Shown here: piece after piece, positions 24,446 through 36,126 of the stretch
Layout: the number at the start of each line of letters is the position of its first letter
Numbering within the stretch: the first letter of the stretch is position 1
Assembly (NCBI GenBank): GCA_013368315.1
Contig: JAACJM010000013.1
Coordinates: 620,001-684,000, forward strand
Origin: Tetrapyrgos nigripes
Taxonomy: Eukaryota > Basidiomycota > Agaricomycetes > Agaricales > Campanellaceae
DNA length: 64,000 bases
Direction: 5' to 3'
Program-made: the position numbers and the translations under genes
Notes under the pieces: model-generated
The model's input: the letters and a program-made list of their open reading frames with translations, nothing else
Told to the model about the DNA's origin: nothing
Database searches by the model: none

Positions 24446-27400
24446 ATGGCGATGTACTTCAAGTGGCTGAAGAACGGTGCGTATGTGCTGCGGTGTTTTG
24501 TGTCTCTGCCAGATTCTCATTCCATTAAAGTTCTTCAATTACTGCGATTCTTGAAGGCACCTGGGGATGTGGAATCGTCCCATTCTCTCCATGCTTTTGA
24601 CGACACGTCAACTGGTTATCGTCCTCCCGGTGATCTGGACAACGACAGGAAGCCGCATAAATCACCCAAAAGTACGTCGTCTTCCGTATATCGACGCTGT
24701 TCAGACATATTCATATATTGTGACTGCCTAGAACCGTTCCAGCCCACTGCAGATGATCAAGCATGTGCTAAAATGTGGAGCATCTATATCGGAGAAGCGC
24801 AACGTTATGATGGAGCTTTGCTTGAAGGATGGAAGGAGGACATGGCAGGAATGTTGCTCTTTGTACGTCGATCCTTACCAGCAATGTGGACAGATGCTGA
24901 CTGTGCTGGCCATAAGTCTGCTCTGTACTCTGCCAGCCTCACAGCATTTCTTATCGAGAGCTACAAGACTCTTCAGCCCGATCCTGCTCTGGATACCGTC
25001 TTTCTCCTGTCCCACATATCCCAACAATTATCCAACTCGACCGTTCTATCGTCTGGACCACCCAGTTTTGAAGCTCCTGTGTCGGCCATCGTATGCAATG
25101 TCTTATGGTTCCTCTCGTTGGCGCTAGCCCTCACCTGTTCACTGCTAGCTACATTCGTGCAGCAGTGGACCCGAGATTTCATCCATAAAACGACGTTGAG
25201 ACCAGCGCCTATCCGTCAAGCCAGAGTCTTCGCATACATGTACTTTGGCCTGCGTGACTTCGGCATGCACTCATTTGTCGACGTTATCCCCATCCTTCTC
25301 CACGTTTCCCTCTTCCTATTCTTCGGGGGTCTGGTCGCCTTCCTCTTCCCAGTTAATCGCATTATCACATACATAATGATATGCGTCCTGGTCGTTTTCC
25401 TCCTCATCTACACAACGCTTACAGTGATTCCGTTGCTCTACCTCAACGCTCCTTACCGCACGCCACTTTCAGGTGCTCTCTGGCGGTTTGGGAATGCTTT
25501 TGGGGGGTTTCTGGCTCGCAAGCATGGCCTCTATCGCCAAGATGAGACCTTGACCGAAGGACTGCTGGAAAAGTCGTTGCAGGGAACGTCTGAATGTGAT
25601 AGGCGGGCCCTCGTCTTCACCATGAAATCGTTGACGGACCATGAAGAGCTTCTGCCCATGATAGAGGCCATTCAGGACGTTTTATACGATGACAGTCAAA
25701 ATTCTGGCTGCATTCGGAAACCAAACGTCCACCTGATAAAGCCTCTCCTAATGACAGATGATCCAGAGGTTAATATCATATCTCGTATTACCCAGTACCT
25801 GAAGAGATCTCAGGCTGTTCCACAGGACTCTCCGCAGGACTCCCCGCTCCATGGTCGAGGCGTGGTGGCATGCTTCCAAACAGTGTACTCTCTAGTGTAC
25901 ACGTTGGCTACTACTCCCCTGGTCACCGGCGAGAGCCAGATGCTCAATGAAAAATATGTTCAGACACACCTTACTTTCACAGAGGACTTGCTCGTGCACA
26001 TTGCAGGGGTATCATCGAAGCATCACAAGTCCTTGTCATCCGTCATTGCCCTACTGCGTTTCAGATGGATCTCCTGTATTCGGGATGTGGTAGCCTTGAT
26101 TTCAAGGATTGTGGATGATATGTCAAAGGCAAACAGTCAGAACGCTCCAGCGAGTATATTGCGGGGACAAATCTCACACTTGAACAAGATATGGGAAAGT
26201 CTCGATGAAAAGAGGATGCGTACCCGGGCCATCTTGGACAGTGCTGGTCCAACTTACAGCGCTCCCTGCTTTCATCGACTTCCCAGAACCCTTGAACTGG
26301 CTGGGGAAGCCCTGAAAGAATGGGGAACGTCTGTAGAGCGCTCAACAGAGCGATGCCCTGCAGCAGTGCTGGACGAACTTGGAGCCGCCCTTGCTACACT
26401 CCAGCAGGACGACACATGGGATGTTACACGCTCTACTATTCTCTTTGAATATCTCTGGCAGGTTACGGCTGAGAAGCCAGAGATTGGCATTTCTGAGCTT
26501 CCTCGTGATTTTGAACGCATATGGAACATTATCTATCCTCCTCGTCTATCTCTCTATTCGGTTGGCCTGTCAATGAGCCTTGGAGATGACTACACGTATC
26601 CGTTGTTTACCTTGTCGAGATGGGTGTTGGACGAGTCGACTGCCATCGACTGCAAGGTTGATTTATGGATGGGAAAATACGTGCAGCTCTTCCTTTCTAT
26701 TAAAGACGCTCAGTTGAATCCTGATCTTGCTATTTGGGGCCGAAACTTCTTTCTGCGATACTTCAGTCGAAGGGCAAAGGATGCTGTTGCGAAGCCACCT
26801 CACGACTCAGGCTGGTTCTATAATTTCATGTATCGACATGATTATAGGCGTCTAGTGGGAGAATGCATTATACAGAACATGCGTTATGAAACAACCCCTG
26901 AATTGCTGACTTGCGAAGCAGCCTTCCTCTTTTCACTATTTTGCGTCGTAAACCCCACCGGGTCACAGTCACTAGTCCTTTCGGAACTCTGGAAGATTCT
27001 CGACGACTCGGACAAAACCTCCTCCACACAGAACACTGATATCTTGTTCCTGCGGATAACCCTCAGTCTGATTAACATTCATCGGATTAGTTGGGGGACT
27101 AGGTGGAGGGATGAGTTGCAACCTATGGAAGCTACGCTTCTCCAGCGATATCTTTCGGACGACCTTATTTCTCCGTTATCCCCAGCGACCCTTCGACTGT
27201 CTCTGTGGGTCGCACTTCAAACTGAATGGCTTGACCAGCTTACCCAGAACAGACCTTTCGCACAGCTGGATCTCTGTGATCTATTTTGCGAGTGGAAGAT
27301 TCGATTTCCGAGGGTGCCGATGGGTTCTAAAGTCAACGAAAAACTTCAGAATCGGTTTGCTGAAATATATTCCAATTTCATCATGGGCATGGTCTCCGAA

Positions 27401-27682
27401 GAATCAGAAGATGGGCCTGAGTCGGACGACTACCTGGACCGAGTTCATCCTTCTGTTTACAACTTCTTTGCCAACAAATACGATGTTTTTCAGTGGAGGT
27501 GGATCACGGATCTCGAATGCGCGGAGATCATCATGAGGGCAATTCAAAAGTACAGAAGCCGATTTGACAGAGGGGAGGAGATTGAAGGTCAAAGCAGTTT
27601 GTTTGCGAGATGTCAAAAAATCCACGGACCACTTGCAGCCTCGGAGGATGTCCATGGAGAGGGTAATGAAACGGCGGAATAA
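24446..27682 (+). CDS. DUF6535 membrane protein, copy A (type A, intact)
   Basis: Member of the DUF6535 family, expanded in Agaricomycetes and of unknown function. The frame is open for 1,078 codons, but two stretches look like introns: 24,672-24,731 (60 nt, GTACGT...TGACTGCCTAG) and 24,863-24,916 (54 nt, GTACGT...GCTGAC...AAG). Removing them keeps the frame and restores the family pattern LLF-SALYSASLTAFLIESYK. In unspliced numbering DUF6535 spans about residues 105-340: the WSIYIGEAQRYD start, then hydrophobic segments near 213-238 (VCNVLWFLSLALALTCSLLA), 278-302 and 306-332, then APYRTPLSGALWR. The remaining about 730 residues are helical-looking, with no recognised domain. The tail is acidic (SEDVHGEGNETAE). 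The start is uncertain: ATG 24446 is the first Met, but an intron may begin at GTGCGT just downstream. It converges on a GH71 fragment. Confidence 0.85.
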   Translation: MAMYFKWLKNGAYVLRCFVSLPDSHSIKVLQLLRFLKAPGDVESSHSLHAFDDTSTGYRPPGDLDNDRKPHKSPKSTSSSVYRRCSDIFIYCDCLEPFQPTADDQACAKMWSIYIGEAQRYDGALLEGWKEDMAGMLLFVRRSLPAMWTDADCAGHKSALYSASLTAFLIESYKTLQPDPALDTVFLLSHISQQLSNSTVLSSGPPSFEAPVSAIVCNVLWFLSLALALTCSLLATFVQQWTRDFIHKTTLRPAPIRQARVFAYMYFGLRDFGMHSFVDVIPILLHVSLFLFFGGLVAFLFPVNRIITYIMICVLVVFLLIYTTLTVIPLLYLNAPYRTPLSGALWRFGNAFGGFLARKHGLYRQDETLTEGLLEKSLQGTSECDRRALVFTMKSLTDHEELLPMIEAIQDVLYDDSQNSGCIRKPNVHLIKPLLMTDDPEVNIISRITQYLKRSQAVPQDSPQDSPLHGRGVVACFQTVYSLVYTLATTPLVTGESQMLNEKYVQTHLTFTEDLLVHIAGVSSKHHKSLSSVIALLRFRWISCIRDVVALISRIVDDMSKANSQNAPASILRGQISHLNKIWESLDEKRMRTRAILDSAGPTYSAPCFHRLPRTLELAGEALKEWGTSVERSTERCPAAVLDELGAALATLQQDDTWDVTRSTILFEYLWQVTAEKPEIGISELPRDFERIWNIIYPPRLSLYSVGLSMSLGDDYTYPLFTLSRWVLDESTAIDCKVDLWMGKYVQLFLSIKDAQLNPDLAIWGRNFFLRYFSRRAKDAVAKPPHDSGWFYNFMYRHDYRRLVGECIIQNMRYETTPELLTCEAAFLFSLFCVVNPTGSQSLVLSELWKILDDSDKTSSTQNTDILFLRITLSLINIHRISWGTRWRDELQPMEATLLQRYLSDDLISPLSPATLRLSLWVALQTEWLDQLTQNRPFAQLDLCDLFCEWKIRFPRVPMGSKVNEKLQNRFAEIYSNFIMGMVSEESEDGPESDDYLDRVHPSVYNFFANKYDVFQWRWITDLECAEIIMRAIQKYRSRFDRGEEIEGQSSLFARCQKIHGPLAASEDVHGEGNETAE

Positions 27683-28479
27683 AATGTAGCGTGAAGGTCA
27701 GTTCCGGACCTTGCAGGAAAGGAAGAAGGATATGAAATCAAGGCTATTGGTAGCGTGTATGCGTATGCTGAACAGATCGGAACAAAATAAATTGATACAG
27801 GAGAAAGATGTATCATGTATCGTCAACAAAGGGGGCGAATTACAGACAGACGAGGACGACGAATAATGAGCGCTCGCAAGTTGCAACGAGTAAGATTTCT
27901 CTAATTCCCGACAGAGATCCCATTTCCATTTCTTGAGCCAAACCTATGTAGGCGTCGGTCTCCCGACCGCGTTTTGACGACTCGACCATGGACACGAAAG
28001 AGTGCCCCAACAAGAGATGCCGCAACGTCTTTCCTTCCAGCGACAGACACAGACGATGGTGCATCGCGTCGTGTTGGAGGGAGACTCAAGAGGAAGATAC
28101 TAGAGATACTAGACAGATAAATAGGCTGAGAAACTTTAAGGACTTTAAGGAATCATCAAGTATATCGGTGTAGATATCCAACTCAAACTACACTACGCTA
28201 CGGCGGCTAGCGCTATATTCTATTACTGTTTACTATACTACATACAATCCAATGCTAGTGCTACAAACCATTGTGAAGAATCCTAAAAATACATGACATC
28301 GACATCAAAGAAAAGGAACGACAAAGACGGCCGAGGGGAACATGGAAGACGGACGATGAGACGATAACCAGACCAGACAAGGCAGCACCGCTGCTACATC
28401 TACATCCGGGCCATCATTCACACCACATCCACATCCACATGCCCTTCCCCATCCATATCATCATCATCCCCTCGACGCC
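27683..28479. other. 3' flank of DUF6535 copy A
   Basis: Non-coding sequence shared with 40,868-41,830 and 61,206-61,980. It contains GGCTATTG-TAGCGTGT, a GTCTCCCGACCGCGTTTTGA stretch and a run of ATACATGACATCGACATC before the GH71 end. The small reading frames here are not conserved between copies (different indels), so I do not call a gene. Confidence 0.5.
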
Positions 28480-29843
28480 CTAATACCCCGCCCCCGAAGA
28501 ACTAACACACCCAGCCCGAGCGTCATGATTATACTTCTCTGGACTCTTGACGACAAATACCAAGGGAGATAGGCTTGGACTCGCGCCTTGTCCCTGACCG
28601 TCTCCCTGACCGTTTCCTGCGTTCATGTTGGGGTTGGAGTTGGGGTCGGAATCGGAGTTGAGGAGGGGTTGGGGTCGCCAGCGTCTAGTTGCATTACCAG
28701 CGTGTCTGTGTCTGCGTTTGTGTCTGTATCCGTATCTGTGTCTGTTGTATCTTGGTTCTGTTGGGTGTCTTTGTCTTGGTCCTTGTCTTGGGACTCCGAA
28801 ACTGGACGCGAATGCGAAGCAGACGCAGACCTCACAACCCTCGAACATTCAAACTCTGTACCCCCCATCCCCATCCCCATCGAGAAACCCAATCGGCATA
28901 GCAAGTTTAGTCAGTCCAGCTTGTACTGAGAACGTTTGGGAGATGTTATCGTTGGACGAGGAAGGTGTATCTGTATAAGCATACACCTCAAACGTCACAT
29001 TCGCGGGCTCAGCGATGGCCCATACAGTGTCTTCGACCTAATCCACGCACGCATAAGTATACACATTAGCTTTCGTAGTCAATCAAACAAAAACGAAAAA
29101 GTGTCGAAAAAAATAATTAAAATACTCAGCAATTCCATCCCCGTCACTTCCCCCACCGGGTCACCTACTTGAGCCTGAACAGAATGTGTTCTTGACCACA
29201 TAACCAACTTTTCGTCTTCTTTCGAAATGTCGGGATACTGTCCCCGTTTTTATTTAAACGCAGAGGCGTAGTAGGATATTAGAGGGAGCTAGGCTAGAAG
29301 GACAACAGAAGGAAGGGGAAGAAAAAAGAAATATTGTTAGCATTCAGTGTTCGTAAGAATAAGGGTCAAAGAAGGGTAGGGTGGGTAGGCGAGAAAGAAG
29401 AAAACACCCCGACTCACCAGCATGCCCCATGCCCCCCGTCCAAGCCTCACTCCCCACTGGCTGAGCCCCCTTGATAGGACCTATATAATGTGGTTCGCCG
29501 TAGTCGTTCCAGGAGATTATTTGGATGATGTCGATGTTGAGTGGGTTGGATGGGGAGTCGTTGATTGGGAAAATCGACGAGAGCCTCCCAACGTTTAGCG
29601 TAGGTGTTGATCTGCAGTGTAGAGAAACTGTATTGGAAGGTGGGTTAGTATTCGTATTCGGGTAATGATTCAAGGGGGAAGGGGGAAGGGCAACGATTGA
29701 GGGGGGACACATTCTTATTAAACGTATAACCACAGAAAGACGGAGGCCATTTCCTTCGTCTCTTTCAACGTCTCGTTTCCTCTTACTCTTGAAGGGAAAT
29801 GTAAGCCAGCTCTTGCTCCCACTCTCAGAAGACGAGGAGGATG
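28480..29843 (-). pseudogene. 5'-truncated GH71 alpha-1,3-glucanase, copy x1
   Basis: 3' half of a glycoside hydrolase family 71 gene (alpha-1,3-glucanase, acting on fungal wall alpha-glucan). On the minus strand from about 29.55 kb: WNDYGEPHYIGPIKGAQP, SEAWTGGMGHA, then a spliced exon with SKDEDEKL-type sequence and GDPVGEVTG. The C-terminal beta-domain includes VTFEVYAYT and TKLAMPIGF, and the end is FVVKSPEKYNHDARAGCVSS. The frame is broken several times between LAMPIGF and the end, and near 29.75 kb part of the SPWFFTHFG block is missing. The 5' half is gone: at 29,843 the GH71 sequence runs straight into the upstream region of DUF6535 copy B. The same truncation point appears in the copy at 43,170. 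Confidence 0.8.
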
Positions 29844-30018
29844 GTTGAAGAATACGAATGAGCCAGAGGTCAAATACAAGGGCTATACTGCTTCTCCCGC
29901 ATACAGCTTCAACCATTCGGCCTAAATTGGGAGTATTTTTATCTGCGTGGGCACACTGCAAAACGTACCCGTGTTCGCTCTTTCTCCTCCCAATCATCCT
30001 GCAGACGAGACTTGACCT

Positions 30019-33000
30019 TTGGCAATGCACTTCAACTTCAAGTGGCTGACGAACGGTGCGTATGTGCTGCAGTGTTTCATGTCTCTGGATTCTCATTCTA
30101 TTAAAGTTTTTAAATCACCGCGATCCTCGAAGGCACCTGGGGAGGCCCATGCTATGAACAACATGGAAAATGGTTTTTCTGCCAATCATTCCCCTCCTGG
30201 CACTCCCGATTTTGCCTTTGCCAATCCCTTTCTTGCCCCTCCTCTTCCTCCCTCTGGTCCGGACAACGACAAGAAGCCATCCCAAAGTACGTCGTCTTCC
30301 GTATATCAACACTGTTCAGACATATTCATGTATTTTGACTGCCCAGAACGCTTCCAGCCCACTGCAGATGATCAAGCATGTGCTGGAATGTGGAGCATCT
30401 ATATCGGAGAAGCGGAACGTTATGATAAATCTTTGGTTGAAGGATGGAAGGGGGACATGGAAGGAATGGTGATCTTTGTGAGTCGATCATTATCAGCAGT
30501 GTGGGCGGACGCTGACTGAGCTGGCTATAAGTCTGCCCTGTACTCTGCCAGCCTCACAGCCTTTCTTATTGAGAGCTACAAGACTCTCCAGTCCGATCCT
30601 GCTCAGGATACTGTCTTTCTCCTATCCAAAATATCCCAACAATTATCCAACTCGACCGTTCCGCCGTCTGAACCACCCAGTTTTGAAACTCCTGCGTCGG
30701 CCATCGTATGCAATGTCCTATGGTTCCTCTCCTTAGCGCTAGCCCTCACCTGTTCACTGCTAGCTATATTCGTGCAGCAGTGGACCCGAGATTTCATCCA
30801 TAAGGCAAATTTGAGGCCATCCCCTATCCGTCAAGCCAGAGTCTTCGCGTACATATACTTTGGCCTGCGTGACTTCGGCATGCACTCATTTGTCGACATC
30901 ATCCCCTTCCTTCTCCACCTCTCCCTCTTCCTATTCTTTGGGGGTTTGGTCGCCTTCCTCTCTCCTGTTAATCGCATTATCACATACATAATGATAGGCG
31001 TCCTGGGCGTTTTCCTCCTCATCTACACAGCACTTACAGTGATTCCGTTGGTCTGGCTCAACGCTCCTTACTGCACGCCACTTTCAGGTGCTCTCTGGCG
31101 GCTTGGGAATGCTTTTGGTAGCTTTCTAGCTCGCAAGCATGACCTGGACCATTGCCAAGATGCAACCTTGAGCGAAGCACTGTTGGAAAAGTCATTGCAG
31201 GGAACGTCTGAACGTGATAGGCAGGCCCTTGTCTTCACTATGCAGTCGTTGACGGATGATGACGAGCTTCTGCCCATGATAGAGGCCATTCAGGACGTTT
31301 TATACTATGACAATCAAATTCCTTTCTTTCGTGACTACATTCGGAGAGCAAATGTAGACCTGATAATGCCTCTTATAATGTCAGATGATCCAGAGGTTAA
31401 CATCATATCTCGTATTACCCAGTACCTGAAGAGATCTCAGGTTGTTCCTGCCCTGAAGGACCCTTGAAGGACTCCTCAAAGAACTCCCCACTCCATGGTC
31501 AAGGCAGCATGCCACCAGTTTACTCTCTAGTGGACACTCTAATGTACATGTTGGTTACTCCCCGCCAGGCCACCGACAAGAGCCAGATGCTCAATGAAAA
31601 ACATGTTCAGACACACCTCACTTTCACAGAGGACTTGCTCCTGCACATTACAGGGTTATCATGGCAACACAAGTCCTTGTCATCCACCGTTGCCCTACTG
31701 CGTTTCAGATGGATCTCCTGTATTCGGGATGTGGTTTCCTCAATTTCAAGGATTGTGGATGAGATGAAAAAGGCAAATGGCCAGAACATTCCAGCGAGTG
31801 TGTTGCAGGGACAGATCTCACACATGAACAAGATATGGGAAAGTCTCGATGAAAGTAGGATGAATAAGGGCATCTTGCACAGTCACACTCCAACTATGAT
31901 CTTCGACTATCATAAACTTCCCAGGACCCTCAAAGTGGCTGGGGAAGCCCTGAAGAAATGGGGAATGTCTGTAGAATGCTCAACAGCAGTGCCAGAAGAA
32001 CTTGAAGCCACCCTTGATAAACTCAAGCAGGATGACACATGGGCTGTTACACACTCAACTATTCTCTTTGAATATCTCCACCACGCTGTGACTGGGTTTC
32101 CAGAGATCGGCATTTCTGAGCTTCCTCCTGACTTTGAACACATATGGCACATTATCTGTCCCCCTCATCCATCTCTCTATTTGGTTGACCTGCCAATCAG
32201 GCAAGATATCTACATGTATCCATTGAGGACCTTGTCAAAATGGTTGTTGGACCAGTCGACTGCCATCGACGACAAGGTTGATTTATGGATGGAAAAATAC
32301 ATGCAGCTCTTATTTTCTATCAAAGACGCTCAGTCGAATCCCAATCTTGCTATTTGGGGCAGAAACCTCTTTCTGCAATACTTCAGTCGAAGGGCAAAGG
32401 AGGCTGTTGCGAAGCCACCTCACGACTCAGACCGGATCAATCGTTTCATGCCCCGATACAATTATATGCGTCTAGTGGGAGAATGCGTTATACAGAACAT
32501 ACGTCATGAAACAACACCTGAATCGCTGACTTGTGAAGCAGCCTTCTTCTTTTCACTAATTTGCACCCCAATCTACAAATCACCGGCCCTTTCAGAACTC
32601 TGGAAGATTCTCGACGACTCGGACAAAACCTCCTCCACACAGAACACTGGTATCTTGTTCCTCCGGATAACCCTCAGTCTGATTAACATTTGTCAGATTA
32701 GTTGGCGTAGTCTGATTGGGGGGGAGGAGGAGGAGGAGGAGTTGCAATCTATGGAAGTTACGCTTCTCAAGCGATATCTTTCGGACGACCTTATTTCTCC
32801 ATTATCCCGAGAGACACTTCGACCGTCTCTGTGGGTCGCACTTTACACTGAATGGCTTGACCAGCTTGCCCAGAACAGACCTTTCGCACAGCTGGATCTC
32901 TGTAATCTATTTCACAGGTATCGGATTGCATTTCCGTCGGGGACGACGGATCTTGAAGTCAACGAAAAACTTCAGATTCGGTTTGCCGAAATGTATTCCA

Positions 33001-33389
33001 ATTTCATCACAGACATGGTCTCTGAAGATGCTGGGCCTGACAACTACCTGGACCGAGTTCATCCTTCTGTTTATGGCTTCTTTTTCAAACTTGAATTTTC
33101 CTTCGGACGCATGCAGGTGTTTGTGTGGGACTGGATCACAGATCGAGAATGCGCGAAGACCATCATGGAGGCAATCCAAAAGTACAGGAGTCGCTTTGGC
33201 AGAGGGGAGGAGGAGATTGAAGGTCAAAGCACCTTATTTGCGAGATGTCTAGAAGTCCGCGGACAACTTCCAGCATCAGACTCGGACTTGGACTCGGACT
33301 TGGACTCGGACTCAGAGGATGTCCAAGGAGAGGGTGACGAAACGGTGGAAAAATGTATTGTCTCATTGCACGAAGATGTTGGTATATGA
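30019..33389 (+). pseudogene. DUF6535 membrane protein, copy B (type B, one frame-breaking insertion)
   Basis: The closest relatives in the window are copies C and E. The apparent stop TGA at 30,517-30,519 lies inside the conserved 54-nt intron (30,478-30,531, GTGAGT donor, GCTGAC branch site), so it is not a lesion. Exons give SALYSASLTAFLIESYK, the same three hydrophobic segments as copy A and APYCTPLSGALWR. The real break is at about 31,447-31,470: relative to copy C, 23 extra bases give ALKDP and a stop, after which the frame reopens (NSPLHGQGSMPPVYS) and continues to 33,389. The C-terminus carries a DSDLDSD acidic repeat and ends EKCIVSLHEDVGI, longer than copy A because the usual TAA is lost. 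ATG 30,163 (MENGFS) is an alternative start. Confidence 0.75.
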
Positions 33390-33802
33390 GTGTGGGGACA
33401 TCCAAGCCCTTACTATTAAACTACACTACGGCAGCTACACATTCTATACTGTTTACTGTGTACATACAATCCAATGCTAGTTGCTAATACAAACCATCAA
33501 TGTTAAAGAATCCTAAAAATACAAATATGGCATGACATCGACATTGAGGAAAAGGACCAAGAGAGCAAGAGAAAAAAGAATGACAAGGAAGAAGGAATGG
33601 AACGGAAAGATGGACGATGAGACGATAACCAGACCAGACCAGACCAGACCAGGCAGCACTGCTGCTAGGTAAGTACATCCCATCATATACATCCATATCA
33701 TATCATCGTCATGACCGTCATTAAACTCATAAAGAAAGCTCGCTCTACCAGTAGAGCATGAGCACTCTTCGTCTCCCCTCCCCACAACACTATAAAACCA
33801 AA
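33390..33802. other. Intergenic gap between DUF6535 B and GH71 y1
   Basis: About 410 bp between convergent 3' ends, matching 46,667-47,054 closely (CACTACGGCAGCTACACATT, ACCAGACCAGACC repeats). It includes a short tandem CCAGA repeat at about 33,630-33,650. No gene was seen. Confidence 0.6.
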
Positions 33803-36110
33803 TCAACACCCCACCCCCGAAGAACTAACACACCCAACCCAAGCGTTATAATTATACTTTTCTGGGTTCTTGACGAATACGAAGGGGGCTAGGGTCTGTG
33901 CGTCTCCGTCTCCGTTTCCAGTTCCGTCTCCTTGTCGCTGTGCGTCTCCGTTTCCTGTATTCGCATTAGAGTCGCTTGCGTTGGGATTGCCAGCGTCTAG
34001 TTGCATTACTAGCGTATCTGCTGTGTCCGTGGTGTCTTGGTTCTGCTGGGTGTCTTCGTCTTGGGACTCCGAACCCGAACCCGAAGCAGACCGAAGAACC
34101 CTCGCTCTAACACTCAAGCTCAGTACCCCTCATCGGCGTCGGGAAACCCAATCGGCATAGCAAGTTTAGTAAGTCCAGCTGGGACGGAGAATGTTTGGGA
34201 GGAGATGATGGTAGACGAGTTGTCGTTGGCGTTGGACGAAGGTGTGTAAGCATACACCTCAAACGTCACATTCGCAGGCTCAGTCAAAAGTGTGACGGCC
34301 CAGACGGTGTCTTCGACCTAATCCACGTACGCATAAGTATATACATTAGCTTTTGTAGTCAATGAAACAAAAACAAAAAGAAAAAAACTCGAAAGAGAGT
34401 CGAAAGAGTCGAAAAAAGGACTAAAAAACTCACCAACTCTTTCCCCGTCACTTCCCCCACCGGGTCACCTACTTGAGCCTGAGCAGAATGAGTTCTCGAC
34501 CACATAACCAATTTCTCTTCATCTTTCGAAATGTCGGGATACTGTCCACCATTTTTAAACGCAGAGGCGTAGTAGGACGTTAGAGGGAGCCAGGCTAGAA
34601 GGAAGGGGAAGAAAAAAGAAACATTGTTAGCATTCAGCGTTCGTAAGAATAAGAGTCAAAGAAGGGTAGGTAGGGTAGGCGAGAAAGAAGAAAACACCCC
34701 GACTCACCAGCATGCCCCATGCCCCCCGTCCAAGCCTCACTCCCCGTAGGCTGAGCCCCCTTAATAGGACCTATATAATGCGATTCGCCATAGTCGTTCC
34801 AAGAGATTATTTGGATGATGTCGATGTTGAGTGGGTTGGATGGGGAGTTGGAGTTGGTCGGGAAACTAGAATTGACGAGAGCCTCCCAACGTTTAGCATA
34901 GAGGTGTTGGTCTGCTGTGTAGAGGAACTGTTGTGTTGGAATAGTAAGTAATTGAAGGGAAATGATTGAAAGATGACACTAGTACTTACGTTCTTATTAA
35001 ACGTATCAGCACCAAAGTGGGTAAAAAACCACGGAGAGACGGAGGCCATGTATATTTTTTCCATTTCCTTGTCCTTCGTCCTGTCTTTTCTTGAAGGGAA
35101 ACGAAAACCAGCTCGTGCTCTCGCTCTCCGAAGAGGAAGAGGACGCAAGCCACCTCTTGGAAGGAGATGGGGAACCAGATGAACCCAACCCCTTGACATG
35201 AAGCAAATCCCCATCCGTCGATCCGATAAATTTGCTGAGAGCTGAGGAGATGGTTGAGGCTATTGTTTTCGTTTGTGTTTGTTGGTTGGCGTCGGTGGTT
35301 TGTTTGGAAGCGACGTTGGAATTGGGAGAGGCGTTATCGTTGGAAGACCCTCCGAGGAACCCTCCGAGGAAGGTAGATAAATGGGGAATAATATTCGTCG
35401 CATCTGGGGCAGAGGCAGACCCAGATAAGCCAAGTAAATCCGTAAGAGCCGACGAAAGAGAGGTATCCGAAGACCCTTGGGAGGCGGTTGTTAACTCGAC
35501 TGGCCAAGCTCCGTTCCACTGTCCATAAAGATTAGCATAACGAAAAAAAAGAAAGAAATGATTGGTACACACATTAAAATCCCCATCCATAACACCCCCA
35601 TCCACAAACCCGTTAAACGAATTCGGATCCATAAAAAACGAAGGGACAAAAGTAATCTTTCCCTTCAACTCATCATGTTGAGCGAACTGACTACTCCATC
35701 CATTCAAAGGGGAATCTTGTCCAAACGTACAAGCTTCCCCGAAAAGGTCGATACGAGCGGAAGTGGATCCGGAGAGGTTTTTTGAATACCTCAGTTGATT
35801 AGGATGACCAGCGAATTTGAGAACGAGGGAGCGTAAAGCTTGTGCATCGGTAGGAGAAGCACAAGGAAGGGAAGACATATCCAAGGATAAAATCCAACCC
35901 GGATTGAAGAGCGGCTTGGTACGCGTCTGCTACGCGGTCAGGCTGCCATGGGTCTGAGCCGATGTTGAGAGCGAAGCCGTCGATGTTGTGTTTAGAGGCT
36001 AGGGAGATGTCGTCTGACCAGTCTGCAGGGGGTTAGGTAGACGTAAGGAGAAAAGGAAAAGACACGGACTCACCTTGAATAGTGTTACCAACTATATGAT
36101 GAGCGACGAC
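33803..36110 (-). pseudogene. GH71 alpha-1,3-glucanase, copy y1 (long, frameshifted)
   Basis: Longest GH71 copy with the family order visible. It has AHHIVGNTIQ (near 36.08 kb), intron, DWSDDISLASKHNIDGFALN, DMSSLPC (35.88 kb), GEACTFG, FVPSFFMDPNSF, an intron (near 35.52-35.57 kb), WNGAWPVELTTASQGS, a Ser/Gly-rich insert, SPWFFTHFGADTFNKN, then an intron. IISWNDYGESHYIGPIKGAQ and the C-terminal beta-domain follow. The signal peptide and first codons are missing, replaced by a VMA6 fragment. Breaks: about one extra base (or five lost) between GLDFIL and DMSSLPC, shared with copy y2; a compensating pair at YSK...GEACTFG; and a frame change before MASVSPW. Some of these could be unrecognised introns, but together they point to a decayed gene. 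Confidence 0.75.
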
Positions 36111-36126
36111 ATATTTAGAGAAAGCT

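Larger units (their letters stand above)
19255..28839. repeat. Long duplicated segment, unit 1 copy
   Basis: Nearly identical to 52,801-62,355, with only scattered base changes and small indels (for example 11-12 nt near 20.37 and 22.64 kb). The offset falls from 33,546 to about 33,516 across the block. It covers the ectodomain of the membrane protein, the DUF6535 remnant, unidentified minus-strand ORFs, the type-A DUF6535 gene and the 3' end of a GH71 copy. Left of it, the two copies of the membrane protein are visibly more diverged. Confidence 0.9.

Noticed and set aside
28588..28929. Val/Cys-rich plus-strand frames over the GH71 ends (also near 41.95 and 62.1 kb)
   Set aside because: They are read from the Asp/Thr-rich low-complexity linker on the opposite strand and show no protein features of their own.
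30517..30519. TGA in DUF6535 copy B as a premature stop
   Set aside because: It lies within the conserved 54-nt intron (30,478-30,531) present in all copies, after the branch-like GCTGAC, so splicing removes it.
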